Below the pieces are notes generated by a model that saw only the letters and a program-made list of their open reading frames with translations, had not been told where the DNA came from and made no database searches. A program made the translations under genes and the position numbers. Shown here one piece after another: positions 31,916 to 42,897 of a stretch of 64,000 nt of DNA. The first letter of the stretch is position 1. Every line of letters begins with the position of its first letter. The DNA comes from Bolinopsis microptera (Eukaryota; Ctenophora; Tentaculata; Lobata; Bolinopsidae), in the NCBI RefSeq assembly GCF_026151205.1, contig NC_087074.1, positions 1,798,001 through 1,862,000 on the forward strand, in the 5' to 3' direction.

Positions 31916-32639
31916 TAAGAACAGGATGCTATAAAGTTGAAGGAGTTTCATGTTCTAGATTAGACGCATAATTAGGGGCTTACAAATTCCAATTTTATGT
32001 ATTCTTTACTTTAGATGTAGAAACAGTTTTGTTTTCATTCGTTCAATGGGAACCAAGTATCTGGCCGCTTTCTCTTTGTTTCGGTAAATAAACTGTCTAA
32101 ACTCGATCCTACAATCTCCACAAACTCTACCCAATCACAGTGCAACTAACAACTTGCCTAAAACTTAAAGGTTACAATTACTCTGAAAAGTTGAGTGCAT
32201 ATTAGGGTTCACTAATTCAAAATATCGTCAAATAATTAGGCATTCAAGTTCATCTGTTGCTATTAAAGCTCAATGAAATGAAATGAGGTATTTATATCCC
32301 GCTCATATGATTAACCAACAACACAAGGAAGGTGGTTAACCATGTCAGAGCGGCTGACTGTAAGTGAAGAGAGCAAATGTGTAAAAGTTAACAAAGTATA
32401 ACTGATCATCATAAGGCAAAGACAAAATTAAAACATCTTTTATTGTAAACCACACTAAACTAAATAAAAGCAGAAACCATACAATACATGTAGGTATAAT
32501 AAAGGTAAGTACAGTGACATAATCAATCAAGAAAGAGACAGATCCTAGAAATTTAGAGATCAAGACATAAAATGGAGTGCGGTAAAAAATAAAAGCCAAC
32601 GTGTCTTGCGAAGTGAAGACAATGGAAAGAAAAGAAACG

Positions 32640-33095
32640 TCAGAACTGATTATATAAATGATTCTTTAACATTCGCTTGAAACAGTTGGTATCAGTAATA
32701 CTTCTCAACATCAGCGGAAGAGAGTTCCATGCAACCGGTGCATGGCTTGAGAAACGTCTGTCATCAACTTTGGACTTTTTATTCTTTGGTATCTTGAGCA
32801 TGAGATGGTCATCCGGTCTCTTCGACCTGGTCACAGTGTTTGAGAGTTCTGTATCCACTACATCCACATACAGTAATGCTTTGAGGTAACCAGGTGCAGT
32901 ACCGTGAACTGGGTTAATAGACAAACTTTGAAGAAGATTCGCTGGTCTATAGGGAGTATGTGGGCCTTCTTGTAGAAGCGAATCAAGTCCGTGGTCCTGT
33001 CTTCTATGTTATAGATGAAACGAACTGCCCCATTAAGGATGAATCTAAGTAACAGCCTAGTTGCGAAAGTCTCAACTCGGCTGTGAGAAATCGGC
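32640..33095 (-). pseudogene. CR1/L2-type non-LTR reverse transcriptase, 3' end fragment
   Basis: Two minus-strand frames joined by a frameshift near 32900 read the end of a non-LTR reverse transcriptase: ILNGAVRFIYNIEDRTTDLI, then the ILPIDQRIFFKVCLLTQFTV helix, then APGYLKAL, and finally APVAWNSLPLMLRSI with the basic end LKNHLYNQF. The LP..WRI-type and WNSLP tail motifs are typical of CR1/L2/Jockey-like elements. Only the last 150 or so residues remain, as usual for 5'-truncated copies. A shorter remnant of the same insertion persists at 35905-35968, in the next duplication unit. Confidence 0.78.
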
Positions 33096-33620
33096 ACATG
33101 CTGCGCCATTATTCCCATTATTATTTTTCACTGCATATCTGTCAAAATGCACCGGTCGACATGAAAGTTAGTAGTATATAGGCACAACCTATATAATACT
33201 AAAGTTGAACAGTCGGTCAAATCAAGCGTTGACCCTGTTTAATTATTCAAAATTAAACGGGGACTAATTGTGCGTTTCCCGTAGAATTTATACAGTAGCG
33301 TCATAGAGTTCGTTTGTTATTCTCTCTGAAAAGTATTTCAGGTGACTTCTATTAGTGTTTGTTTCTAAATGATTACACTAGTGTAATTTTGACACAATAG
33401 CTATGTGTAAAACTGATTACGGAGGGGGGGGGGGGGGGGGGTTACAAATTTTCCAAAAAGTAATTACGTAATATGTGAACGACCACTAATACAAATTACA
33501 ATTAATAATAACAACTTAAATTCGTTGGTAAAATGTTGCAGTTTTCCAATTTTTGCTTAATTTTCCACCAAAATTCCGGACGTATGTACTGTATGAAGTA
33601 TGTTAGACTAAGTAGTTAGA

Positions 33621-33710
33621 TTACTAAACGGCGCTCAGACTGTCATTCCGCACCGAATCTCTATTCGGCGGAATTATGTTTATGCACATTATATCTATAG
33701 CCTGGGGTAA
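33621..33710 (+). mobile_element. TTACTGGG-family MITE, fourth copy
   Basis: TTACTAAACGGCGCTCAGAC to TAGCCTGGGGTAA, flanked by TAGTTAG on both sides. The duplicated segment near 36140 lacks it, giving an empty site. Confidence 0.78.
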
Positions 33711-34239
33711 TTAGTTAGTATGTATGCAATAGTATGTCCTAAGTATGTAGATGGCCCCTTATATAAAATTTAATATACAGAGTGTTTCAAAAGTCTTGCA
33801 TGAATTTATTTGTTGAATAACTTTGTATCCCTTTTTCTAAACTTCATTCTGTTATTAGAATGAAGATTCTAGACGCTTTTAGGTATTTCCAGGTGTCGAA
33901 AATCAGGACACTTACAGATTAGTCGCTCTCTATAAATAATCAGACAATCCTAACTAGACTACCTGTCATATAATATGATAATGTTTGATTAATGAATATA
34001 CTGGTTGCAGTTGCATGATGAACGTACGTACTACGACTATATAATGAAATCGATTAGCAAAGTGTTTTCACAATTTCGTTTGTGATTATTAATGATTGTG
34101 ACGTATTAGATTTTGTCCATTGTTAATGAACTCATCACCAGGCGCGCGCTACTACGAAGCTTCGTACCTCGGGCCGGTCCACAGAAAAACGTAGAGTTTT
34201 ACGGCAGATTTGTGCCGCAGAGTAACATGACTTGATTGA

Positions 34240-34381
34240 CACAGGAGGACTATAGTGCAAAAAAAACTGCTGCTAAATGCTGCTAACTGCTGCTAACTGC
34301 AGCAGTTAGCAGCAGTCAGCAAAATTTAGCAGCAGTCAGCAGCAGTTAGCAGCAGTTTCTTTGCACTATAGTCCTCCTGTG
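34240..34381. mobile_element. 142-bp MITE, nearly perfect palindrome of CTGCTAA modules
   Basis: Ends CACAGGAGGACTATAGTGCA and its exact complement (34240 and 34381), flanked by TTGA on both sides (34236-34239 and 34382-34385). The interior is built from ACTGCTGCTAA modules that fold onto each other. The duplicated locus near 37115 lacks it. Ends beginning CACAG with a short duplication recall CACTA/Chapaev-type elements; this class assignment is inference. Confidence 0.85.
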
Positions 34382-34532
34382 TTGAGTGCTTATGTCGATT
34401 TCTAGGATTTCGTGTGGAGCGTTTCAACGTACTTTGCAGTTAGTAGTAACATTAATAACAAGATTTATAACAAGATTTGCGTTTTGAATGATTAATCAGC
34501 GTCCCATTTAAATTTATTGTTTATTCCAGGGT

Positions 34533-35609
34533 ATGAAGATATTAAAAACGACGATCTTAACTACCGTCTTGACTGGTGCCCTCATCTTGTACTTCTATCA
34601 AATCCTTTACTTTATCCCATCCTCTAAAGATCAGTTTAGCCCGGAAGTTAGATTTCAAATTAACATCAAAAATTATAACGGAAATAAACATCGTGTTATT
34701 GAAAGGGCAGCAATTGAAATAGCAAACAGCACTGACTATTTGTGGAAAGATAAGATTTTGAAAAAGCATTTCATGGTCATTTTCATACCGTCAATGCCTA
34801 ATTCACAAGAATTTCGCCATCTTTTGCGGACTAAATGGCTTAATATGTCATCTTGGGGAAGCCATGAATTTGAGGGAGTTGATTACAAATATTTGGACTT
34901 TAAACTGATGTTTGTTATTGGGAAGGAATCGAATGGTACCTATTCAGATGATTTCATAAAGGAAATTTCAATATACGATGACATACATCTTATTGACTTG
35001 GTAGAAAGTAAACGTATTCTGAAGGAAAAAGTTTTGTTGGCCATGAAGAAAAGCGTTGAGCTGTTTGACTACAAGTATTTCATAAAAATCGACCATGACA
35101 CACTTGTTGATCTTCCAAATCTTGCCAAAGGAATCCAAACCCTGCCTGAGGAAAATGTCTACACTGGGGCTTGCAACTTCAAAATATTCAAGGGAAAATA
35201 TAAAAACATGTTCAAGTACTGCAGTGGAGGCGGATACATTCTTTCATGTGACCTCGTTGAAAAGATAACAGCATTACCCGAGGAGGAGATAAACATCTCC
35301 CTAATCCCCGAGGACGGGTACACTGGGTGGCTAGTTGCTGATGTTAAACGAAAGTTCAACATCTCTAAGATCCTTCCTCAAGCTTCCAAAGGGATCGTTA
35401 AACCACAAAACTACAAAATTAGAGATGGAATTTATTGTTTCGGAGACTGGTTCCATCACTGGCTTAAAAGTGTCGATGATTTAGAGCGAGCATTTGCGTG
35501 CAGAGTAAACGCCAATTTAACTCTTTGTCCTTCGTTGAATTATTTTTACGAAAACGTAAATTCTACGAGCTGTACATGTGGTACTATCGAACTGAAAAAA
35601 GATAACTGA
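34533..35609 (+). CDS. GT31 beta-1,3-galactosyltransferase-like protein, paralogue 2
   Basis: 358 codons, single coding exon, ATG directly after a TTATTCCAG acceptor. Anchor at residues 7-29 (ILTTVLTGALILYFYQILYF). The stem lacks the duplication seen in paralogue 1 (a single RAAIEIANSTDYLWKDKILK). Catalytic region: LRTKWLNMSSWGSHEF, KIDHDTLVDLP, FKYCSGGGYILSCDLVEK and PEDGYTGWLVADV. In the SRDLV-type motif, Ser-Arg is replaced by Ser-Cys. It keeps the YCFGDWFHHW cysteine and the C-terminal Cys pair region (TSCTCG). At the nucleotide level it is very close to paralogue 3, so they are recent duplicates. Same presumed function; no frameshift or stop. Confidence 0.92.
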   Translation: MKILKTTILTTVLTGALILYFYQILYFIPSSKDQFSPEVRFQINIKNYNGNKHRVIERAAIEIANSTDYLWKDKILKKHFMVIFIPSMPNSQEFRHLLRTKWLNMSSWGSHEFEGVDYKYLDFKLMFVIGKESNGTYSDDFIKEISIYDDIHLIDLVESKRILKEKVLLAMKKSVELFDYKYFIKIDHDTLVDLPNLAKGIQTLPEENVYTGACNFKIFKGKYKNMFKYCSGGGYILSCDLVEKITALPEEEINISLIPEDGYTGWLVADVKRKFNISKILPQASKGIVKPQNYKIRDGIYCFGDWFHHWLKSVDDLERAFACRVNANLTLCPSLNYFYENVNSTSCTCGTIELKKDN

Positions 35610-35904
35610 TAACAACAGGATGCTATAACGTTGAAGGAGTTTCATGTTCTAGATTAGACGCATAAGGGACTTAAAAATTCCAATTTTATGTATTCTTAAC
35701 TTAAGATGTAGACAATAAGTACGAAATAAACTGTCTAAACTCGATCCTACAATCAGCCGAGCTCTACCCAATCACAGTGCAACTAACAACTTGCCTAAAA
35801 CTTAAAGGTTACAATTACTCTAAAAAGTTGAGTGCATATTAGGGTTCACTAATTCAAAATATCGTCAAACAATTAGGCATTCAAGTTCATTTGTTGCACT
35901 TAAA

Positions 35905-35968
35905 GCTCAACAACAGCCCAGTTGCGAAAGTCTCAATTCGGCTGTGAGAAATCGGCACATGCTGCGCC
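35905..35968 (-). pseudogene. Remnant of the duplicated CR1/L2-type fragment
   Basis: CAGTTGCGAAAGTCTCAATT and CGGCACATGCTGCGCCATTA correspond to 33058-33115. The rest of the reverse transcriptase fragment seen downstream of paralogue 1 is deleted here, with a junction at AAAGCTCAAC. Confidence 0.75.
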
Positions 35969-36631
35969 ATTATTATTTTAATGGGTTCAAAATTGTCCAA
36001 AAAGTAATTACGTAATATGTGAAACTGAACAGCCACTAATACGATTGATAATAACAACTTAAATTCGTTGGTAAAATGTTGCAATTTTCTATTTTTTGCT
36101 TAATTTTTCACCAAAATTCCGGACGTATGTACTGTATGTATCTTAAACTTAGTATGTATGTAGTATGTCCTAAGTATGTAGATGGCCCCTTATATAAATA
36201 TACAGAGTGTTTCAAAACTCTTGCATGGATTTATTAGTTGAATAACTTTGTATCCCTTTGTCTAAACTTCATTCTGTTATTAGAATGAAGTTTCCAGACG
36301 CTTTAGGTATTTCCAGGTGTCAAATATCAGGACACGTGTCAAATATTAGGACACGTTTCGTACAGATTAGTCGCTCTCTATAAATAATCAGACAATCACA
36401 GCTATCTGTCATGTATAATAATTAATAATTATACTGGTTGCAGTTGCATGATGAACGTGTACTACGACTATAATGAAAACGATCAACTAAGTGTTTTCAA
36501 AATTTCGTTTCTATTGTGATGATTAATGAATAATGATTATAAAATAGTAGATTTTGTCCATTGTTAATGAACTCATCACCCGGCGCGCGCTACTACGAAG
36601 CGTCGTACCTCGGGCCAGTCCATAGAAAAAC

Positions 36632-37062
36632 CTAAGATGGCAAGTACGTACGGTACGTACCTTTAAATTAGCTGTACGGTACGTACTTAATAAAGTAGGC
36701 TGAAAGGTACAAATCCAGTTGATAGCAATGGACAAGCGTAGATTAAGGTTGCGACCTGAGCTAGCTGAAAAGCTGGTGTTCGTATACTGCAACAAAAGGA
36801 TGAAGCTTTGAGTTTAACGATAATTACAAGTAGTAGTAGTGTAGTACCGGTTAATTTGTGTGTTTATTTTCGACTTCTAGTTCTGTCTCAAAAATTATGA
36901 TGATAATACTAATAAAAAATTGCAAGTAATTCACTGAATAGAAGTTAATTCTAAAAATTTGAAAAAAAATTGTACCTTACAGTGCCTGTACCGTACGTAC
37001 CTTTAAAAGTAGCTGTACCGTACGTACTTAAAGCCCTGTACCGTACGTACTTGCCATCTAAG
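36632..37062. mobile_element. 431-bp MITE with GTACGTAC subterminal repeats and 8-bp target duplication
   Basis: Ends CTAAGATGGCAAGTACGTAC (36632) and GTACGTACTTGCCATCTAAG (37062) are inverted with one mismatch, flanked on both sides by AGAAAAAC (36624-36631 and 37063-37070). Each end carries two or three CTGTACCGTACGTAC modules spaced 25-35 bp apart. The corresponding site before paralogue 2 (34183-34190) has a single AGAAAAAC and no insert. An 8-bp duplication fits hAT-like insertion; a 9-bp one (last base C/G) would fit Mutator-like. Confidence 0.85.
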
Positions 37063-37310
37063 AGAAAAACGTCAAGTTTTACGGCAGATTTGTGACATAG
37101 ACTCATAGAGTAACATGACTTGATTGATTGCTTCCTCGATCGGTGTATATGTGATAACCAAGTAATATGTGGGTTTCCAAGATTTCGTGTGGAATGTTTC
37201 AACGTACTGTGCAGTTAGTAGTAACATTAATAACAAGATTTATAACAAGATTTGCGTTTTGAATGATTAATTAGCGTCCCATTTAAATTTATCGTTTATT
37301 CCAGGCCGGT

Positions 37311-38369
37311 ATGAAGATATTAAAAACGACGATCTTACCTACCGTCTTGACTGGTGCCCTCATCTTGTACTTCTATCAAATCCTTTACTTTATCCCATCC
37401 TCTAAAGATCAGTTTAGCCCGGAAGTTAGATTTCAAATTGACATCAAAGATTTTAACGGAAATAAACATCGTGTTATTGAAAGGGCAGCAATTGAAATAG
37501 CAAACAGCACTGACTATTTGTGGAAAGATAAGATTTTGAAAAAGCATTTCATGGTCATTTTCATACCGTCAATGCCTGAGTCACAAGCATTTCGCCATCT
37601 TTTGCGGACTAAATGGCTAAATATGTCATCTTGGGGAAGCCACGAATTTGAGGGAGTTGATCATAAATATTTGGACTTTAAACTGATGTTCGTTATTGGG
37701 AAGGAAACGAATGGTACCTATTCAGATGATTTCATAAAGGAAATGTCAATATACGATGACATACATCTTATTGACTTGGTAGAAAGTAAACGTATTCTGA
37801 AGGAAAAAGTTTTCTTGGCCATGAAGAAAAGCGTTGAGCTGTTCGACTACAAGTATTTCATAAAAATCGACCATGACACACTTGTTGATCTTCCAAATCT
37901 TGCCAAAGGAATCCAAACCCTGCCTGAGGAAAATATCTACACTGGGGCTTGTACCTCGAAAATAGCTAACGGAAAATATAAAAAGACGTTCAGGTACTGT
38001 GTGGGCGGAGCCTACATTCTTTCACGAGATCTCGTTGAAAAGATAGCATCATTGACCGAGGATGAGACAACAGTCAGACTCCGGCCAGAGGACGGGTACA
38101 CTGGGTGGCTAGTTGCTGAGGTTAAACGGAAGTTCAACATCTCTAACACCCTCCCTCAAGTTACCAGACATGTCGTTAAAGCATTCAACCACAAAATTGG
38201 AGTTTATTTTTTCAATGACTGGTTCTATCACTGGCTTAAAAGTGTCAACGATTTAGAGCGAGCATTTACGTGCAGAGTAAACGCCAATTTAACTCGTTGT
38301 CCTTTGTTGAATTATTTTTACGAAAACGTAAATTCCACGAGCTGTATATGTGGAGCTAAGTGGAATTAA
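37311..38369 (+). CDS. GT31 beta-1,3-galactosyltransferase-like protein, paralogue 3
   Basis: 352 codons, one coding exon after a TTATTCCAG acceptor. Same anchor and stem as paralogue 2. Catalytic motifs: LRTKWLNMSSWG, FVIGKETNGTYSDDF, KIDHDTLVDLP, RYCVGGAYILSRDLVEK and PEDGYTGWLVAEV. A three-residue deletion and a Cys-to-Phe change convert the conserved GIYCFxDWF into GVYFFNDWF. The C-terminus is truncated by about nine residues after SCICG. These changes may alter a disulphide and acceptor choice, but the donor and metal sites are intact. Confidence 0.92.
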   Translation: MKILKTTILPTVLTGALILYFYQILYFIPSSKDQFSPEVRFQIDIKDFNGNKHRVIERAAIEIANSTDYLWKDKILKKHFMVIFIPSMPESQAFRHLLRTKWLNMSSWGSHEFEGVDHKYLDFKLMFVIGKETNGTYSDDFIKEMSIYDDIHLIDLVESKRILKEKVFLAMKKSVELFDYKYFIKIDHDTLVDLPNLAKGIQTLPEENIYTGACTSKIANGKYKKTFRYCVGGAYILSRDLVEKIASLTEDETTVRLRPEDGYTGWLVAEVKRKFNISNTLPQVTRHVVKAFNHKIGVYFFNDWFYHWLKSVNDLERAFTCRVNANLTRCPLLNYFYENVNSTSCICGAKWN

Positions 38370-38588
38370 AGCTGAAGTAGAATAGTTTTCTGTTCAACAA
38401 CTTACCTATGGAGAACCCGGCGAATGTCCTTGCTGTACGGCAGTGTTAAACAAGGAACTGAAATCAAGGGGTTCCGTTCAGGCCCTTCACACTTTGTTTC
38501 TGTCTAGTTCTAATGTACCGTCACAAAAGTGACTTTAATATAAGGTTACCATGGTAACAATAGTGACTTAAATATACTCCTTCATCAT

Positions 38589-38904
38589 ATCTTACTATAT
38601 ATAAAGCGAGACGATATATATATATCTGTGCCATTTTACTGACACCACGGCATCAACTTTAACGCGACTTTCCGCATAAACCGTAAAAGATATACAACTG
38701 GAACTTTTTTGGCTGGGTCAAATGCTTCAATGGCCTTCAAATCAGCATGAAAAAATAAAAAATTGGTCAAGGAATAATGATTTTAGAGCCGAAAATTTGG
38801 ACCCCCAAGTGGTGTCAAAAACGCCAATTAAATAGGTAATAATTATTTTAGTATTTTGAGTCTTGACACCGTTTAGGGTTATATTATACGGGTTCCTGCT
38901 AGTG
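38589..38904 (+). repeat. About 320-bp interspersed repeat, copy 1
   Basis: Ends in an ATATATAT tract on one side and CCTGCTAGTG on the other. Matches 54733-55052 in reverse over its whole length with only scattered differences. Contains CGCATAAACCGTAAAAGATA and AAACGGTGTCAAGACT (complement) tracts. No target duplication or coding capacity; the ACTAG-type end suggests a non-autonomous Helitron or SINE-like element, but this is a guess. Confidence 0.88.
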
Positions 38905-39739
38905 ACTTTAATATATCTCAAAGTAGCTGTTTATGATTTCAATATTATTGTGTGCGTTATATTAAGGGGGCATAAACCAAACCCGAACTTTATCATTTGA
39001 CCAGGGATTTGACTTTATATTCGGAAAATATAGAAAATGATTGTAGTTGTAACTTGTTTCAAGATTTTACTGAAATTTCTGCCTTTAGCTTTCTACGTTC
39101 TTTATGAAAAGGAACGTTGATGGACATTTAAATAGTGAAAACTGAAAAGCGAAACTTCAGCTACCTCCCACTCATACTGTTTAGCTAGCAGCTTCATTGT
39201 ATATTTATCGAAAAGTTTCATTATTATCGTTGGTGATCTTACGCAGAACACTGAATTTGACGACATATACCAATTGTATAATCTTCCAGCTCAAACTTTA
39301 GAAGCTAGTGTAGACTCTCCCTCATTACAATAGAAAGGGTTTAATTAGTTAGTGCACAATAGTGGTGGCATGTCGACAACTCCACTCTAGTAAGCTAGTA
39401 GTACAGCTGTAGTAGTAGCCGTACAGTACTTAGTGGAATTGGTCATGAATCATGATACGATGAGGGAAAGTCTTGACTGACTCCGAAAACACAAAAGAAG
39501 TTAAACTTACAGAGTTTACATACAACTATAAAACTCTGAAAGAGAGATTCCAATGTTAAATGTGAGCTAGAATATGAAACAATTGCCAAACGTAAAATGT
39601 TCATCTGATGAGGACGATAGTAAAGTGACGACAGCTTTACTATTACTTAAACCATATCATTTGCAATTTAGTACTTAAACTTATTTTTGTTTTTTTCACG
39701 ATTTGAGAGTTCAGTACGAGATCGTGTTCTGTTCTAATC

Positions 39740-40065
39740 CTATTGATGGAGTCGTGTTACCATGCTAATCCTATTGATGGAGTCGTGTTACCATGGTAGC
39801 TCTGTCGTGTTACCATGGTAGCTCTGTCGTGTTACCATGGTAATCCTATTGATGGAGTCGTGTTACCATGCTAATCCTATTGATGGAGTCGTGTTACCAT
39901 GGTAGCTCTGTCGTGTTACCATGCTAATCCTATTGATGGAGTCGTGTTACCATGGTAGCTCTGTCGTGTTACCATGGTACCTCTGTCGTGTTACCATGGT
40001 AGCTCTGTCGTGTTCCCATGGTAATCCTATTGATGGAGTTGTGTTACAATGGTAGCTCTGGAGCT
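39740..40065 (+). repeat. Minisatellite with CGTGTTACCATGGTAGCTCT and TAATCCTATTGATGGAGT units
   Basis: Two alternating modules, one of about 20 bp carrying GTTACCATGGTA and one of about 18 bp (AATCCTATTGATGGAGTC), repeat about a dozen times. Each GTTACCATGG half-palindrome is an imperfect X-box-like sequence. Confidence 0.92.
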
Positions 40066-40538
40066 GGCGGTTGGTTCCAGAAAGTGCCGTCCTAAGAGTC
40101 TCAGTCTGGGTTGCTGGACTGACGAACCTTCCAAATCACTAGAGGCAACATGACAATTTGAGTGCACAATTTTTCGAAAAGTGCGTTTCCAAACTTGCCT
40201 AAAATTGTTTAAAATTAGTTCACTTTCCTTGCCAAATATGAGTATGGCTTCAGTAAATTCAGACCATTCAAGAATTTTATTAAAGGAGCAACCACATTAT
40301 TTGTACTAGTCAACTATAACCGTGAAAAAGCTTAAAGCAGTTGAATAATCAATGGGCAGATCCAATCACGGTGAAAATGGTATAGCCCAGTAACAAGATC
40401 TCCCATCTAGTTTCAAAATTGTGTCATCGGTTTTGTTTAAAATCGAAAATTATTAAAAATTTTGCAGGAAGTTATACTTTAACAAGATCAGCAATTGTAA
40501 TGGTTAATTAAATTTAAATTTATAGTTTATTTCAGGGT

Positions 40539-41642
40539 ATGAAGATTTTCAAAACGACGATCTTAACTACCGTTTTGACTGGTGCCCTTATCTTGTACCT
40601 CTATAATATCCTTCACTTTATCCCATCCCGTGAAGACCAGTTTAGCACTGTACGTCCGGAATTTGATTTTCAAGTTGCCATTGAAGATAATGACGGTAAA
40701 AAAGATCGGGTTTTCGAAAGAGCAGAAATACAAATAGCAACCAGCGATAACCATGTGCGGAAAGATAAGACTCTGGAAAAGCATTTTATGGTCATTGTCA
40801 TACCGTCAATGTCTAAGTCACAAGAATTTCGTCATCGTTTGCGGACCAAATGGCTTAATATGTCATCTTGGGGAAGCCACGAATTTAAGGGAGTTGATCA
40901 CAAATATTTGGACTTAAAACTGATGTTCGTTATTGGGAAGAAGAAGAGTGGTAACTATTCAGATGATTTTATAAAGGAAATGTCAATATACGATGACATA
41001 CATCTTATTGACTTGACAGAGAGTAGAAGGATTCTGAAGGACAAAGTTTTGTTGGGCATGAAGAAAAGCGTTGAACTGTTCGACTACAAGTATTTCATAA
41101 AAATCGACCATGATACACTCGTTGATCTTCCAAATCTTGCCAAAGGAATCCAAACCCTACGAGATGAAAACGTCTACACTGGAGCATGTAACTTCAGAAT
41201 AGCTAACGGAGAGTATACAAACATGTTCAAGTACTGCAGTGGTGGCGGCTACATTCTTTCACGTGACCTCGTTGAAAAGATAACAGCATTACCCGAGGAG
41301 GAGATAAACATCTCCCTAATCCCCGAGGACGGGTACACTGGGTGGCTAGTTGCTGAGGTTAAACGAAAGTTCAATATCTCTAAAACACTTCCAGTAAAGA
41401 ACAAAAAGATTGTGAACAGAATGAGATACGAAGTAAAATCCGGAAGATACCGCTTCAACATGTGGTTCTATCACTGGCTGAAAAGTGTCCGCGCTTTAGA
41501 GCGCGTATTTACGTGCAGAGTAAACGCCAATTTTACACAGTGTCCTCAGAGGCGATACCATTTTGAGGATAAAACTTGTTTGTGTACTCTAAAATATCCC
41601 GACGAGAAAAGTCCAATCAAAACTGAAGCAGAACTTACATAG
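40539..41642 (+). CDS. GT31 beta-1,3-galactosyltransferase-like protein, paralogue 4
   Basis: 367 codons, one coding exon, ATG right after TTTATTTCAGGGT. The most diverged of the four. Anchor ILTTVLTGALILYLYNILHF. Catalytic motifs are intact: LRTKWLNMSSWGSHEF, KIDHDTLVDLP, KYCSGGGYILSRDLVEK and PEDGYTGWLVAEV. The region GIYCFxDWF of the relatives is here GRYRFNMWF, losing the cysteine, and the C-terminus is replaced by a longer charged tail (CLCTLKYPDEKSPIKTEAEL). These differences suggest a shifted acceptor. It ends about 220 bp from the inferred 3' end of a minus-strand gene, so the two would be convergent. Confidence 0.92.
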   Translation: MKIFKTTILTTVLTGALILYLYNILHFIPSREDQFSTVRPEFDFQVAIEDNDGKKDRVFERAEIQIATSDNHVRKDKTLEKHFMVIVIPSMSKSQEFRHRLRTKWLNMSSWGSHEFKGVDHKYLDLKLMFVIGKKKSGNYSDDFIKEMSIYDDIHLIDLTESRRILKDKVLLGMKKSVELFDYKYFIKIDHDTLVDLPNLAKGIQTLRDENVYTGACNFRIANGEYTNMFKYCSGGGYILSRDLVEKITALPEEEINISLIPEDGYTGWLVAEVKRKFNISKTLPVKNKKIVNRMRYEVKSGRYRFNMWFYHWLKSVRALERVFTCRVNANFTQCPQRRYHFEDKTCLCTLKYPDEKSPIKTEAELT

Positions 41643-41699
41643 ATATCAGATATTATGGTGACTGGTGAGTGTATCGACACTCATACCCATTTGATACGG

Positions 41700-41760
41700 T
41701 CTATCTAACAATTCGGTCTATCTAACAATTCGGTCTATTTAACAATTCGGTCTATTTATG
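41700..41760 (+). repeat. 17-bp tandem repeat CGGTCTATCTAACAATT
   Basis: Three and a half copies directly behind GT31 paralogue 4. Confidence 0.85.
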
Positions 41761-41858
41761 AATTCTTTAGTTGCTATCTGAATCCAATGCCTATTAAACG
41801 TTCCACATGAATTGATGTACCTTACAATATTGCAGCATATTGTTATTAGAAAAACTGT

Positions 41859-42849
41859 TTAAAGATATTGTAAATGTAAAAGTAATTTAAACTGAATGAC
41901 AAACCTGAAGTCTATCTTGAAATTATCGTCTAAGTTTATCATCTGAAATGAAGAATAGTGGTGATGGTTGGATTAGTTATACTTCACAAGAATCCAGACA
42001 CGTTGAACAAAAACCTCTTTACGTTAAAAAGTAATACTAAGAATGTGAAAATAAACGATGTGACTTAAATCATTGCACACAGACCACAGTAAAGTGCCGT
42101 CAGAGATGTGACGTCAGAGTTAGAAACCTTACCTTGAGAATGGCTGAGATTTCGTGGTCACTCGCTGATCCCAAATGAATCTCCTTCAATCCAGCGATCG
42201 CTTGCTGAAATTAGTTGAATTAACGAACTCAGGTGCTTTATATTTATAACTTAATTCAACACAAGATAGCACAGTAAACATACCAGACACACACTTATGA
42301 TGGGTGTATATAAAGGAGTATTTTATTATGTACTAGAAAGCCCGTGATCACAGGGAGGAAGGTAATAGTATTCTTTGGTAGTCAGTTTTTATAGCTTCAA
42401 AATTATCCTTCACAACCGAGTAAACAGCCCATTAAAATGTAGCTCGCACTGAACACAACGTAATTACCACAAAACCGATCAAAATGAAGTTAAAACAATC
42501 ATTGCACGTGCACTTGCGTGTAACAACCCTCGTTACCATGGTAACTATGCAAATTCCTAATTCTCGTATAATTTGCACGTGGGCGGTCGTACATAAATAA
42601 TTCTCTGAATTATAGTAGAGATTATATGTTTTAATGATTTCAAACATTAAACTTATAGCTGGATCATTACTATAATTTACTAAGAGTCGCTCTCGTAATA
42701 CTCCTACCTTTCGTTTTAAGAAATGTTTCCGTTCCCGGTCATATTTAGAGAAAATCAGTTTGTATAAAGCTTGCCGCCTCTTACTGAAAAGGATCGAATT
42801 TAATTGGGGGGGAGGGCTGATGTTTGGGGGGGGGGGGGGGGGGCTGATG

Positions 42850-42897
<48 letters not shown>

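Larger units (their letters stand above)
31916..37310 (+). repeat. Tandem segmental duplication carrying GT31 paralogues 2 and 3 and their flanks
   Basis: The 3' flank of paralogue 1 (31916 onward, AGGATGCTATAAAGTTGAAG) is repeated after paralogue 2 (35612). The long upstream regions of paralogues 2 and 3 align almost throughout (33.4-34.53 kb with 36.0-37.31 kb). Differences are clean insertions or deletions: two unrelated MITEs (34240, 36632), one TTACTGGG-family MITE (33621), a G18 run (33423-33440), and a deletion in a CR1/L2-type fragment in the second copy. The cluster therefore grew by unequal tandem duplication. Confidence 0.85.
38370..40538. other. Intergenic region between GT31 paralogues 3 and 4
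   Basis: No coding sequence recognised. It holds an interspersed repeat (38589-38904), an X-box-like palindrome at 38545-38558 and a minisatellite (39740-40065). The last 30 bases before paralogue 4 keep the TTTATTTCAG acceptor seen before the other paralogues. Confidence 0.6.
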
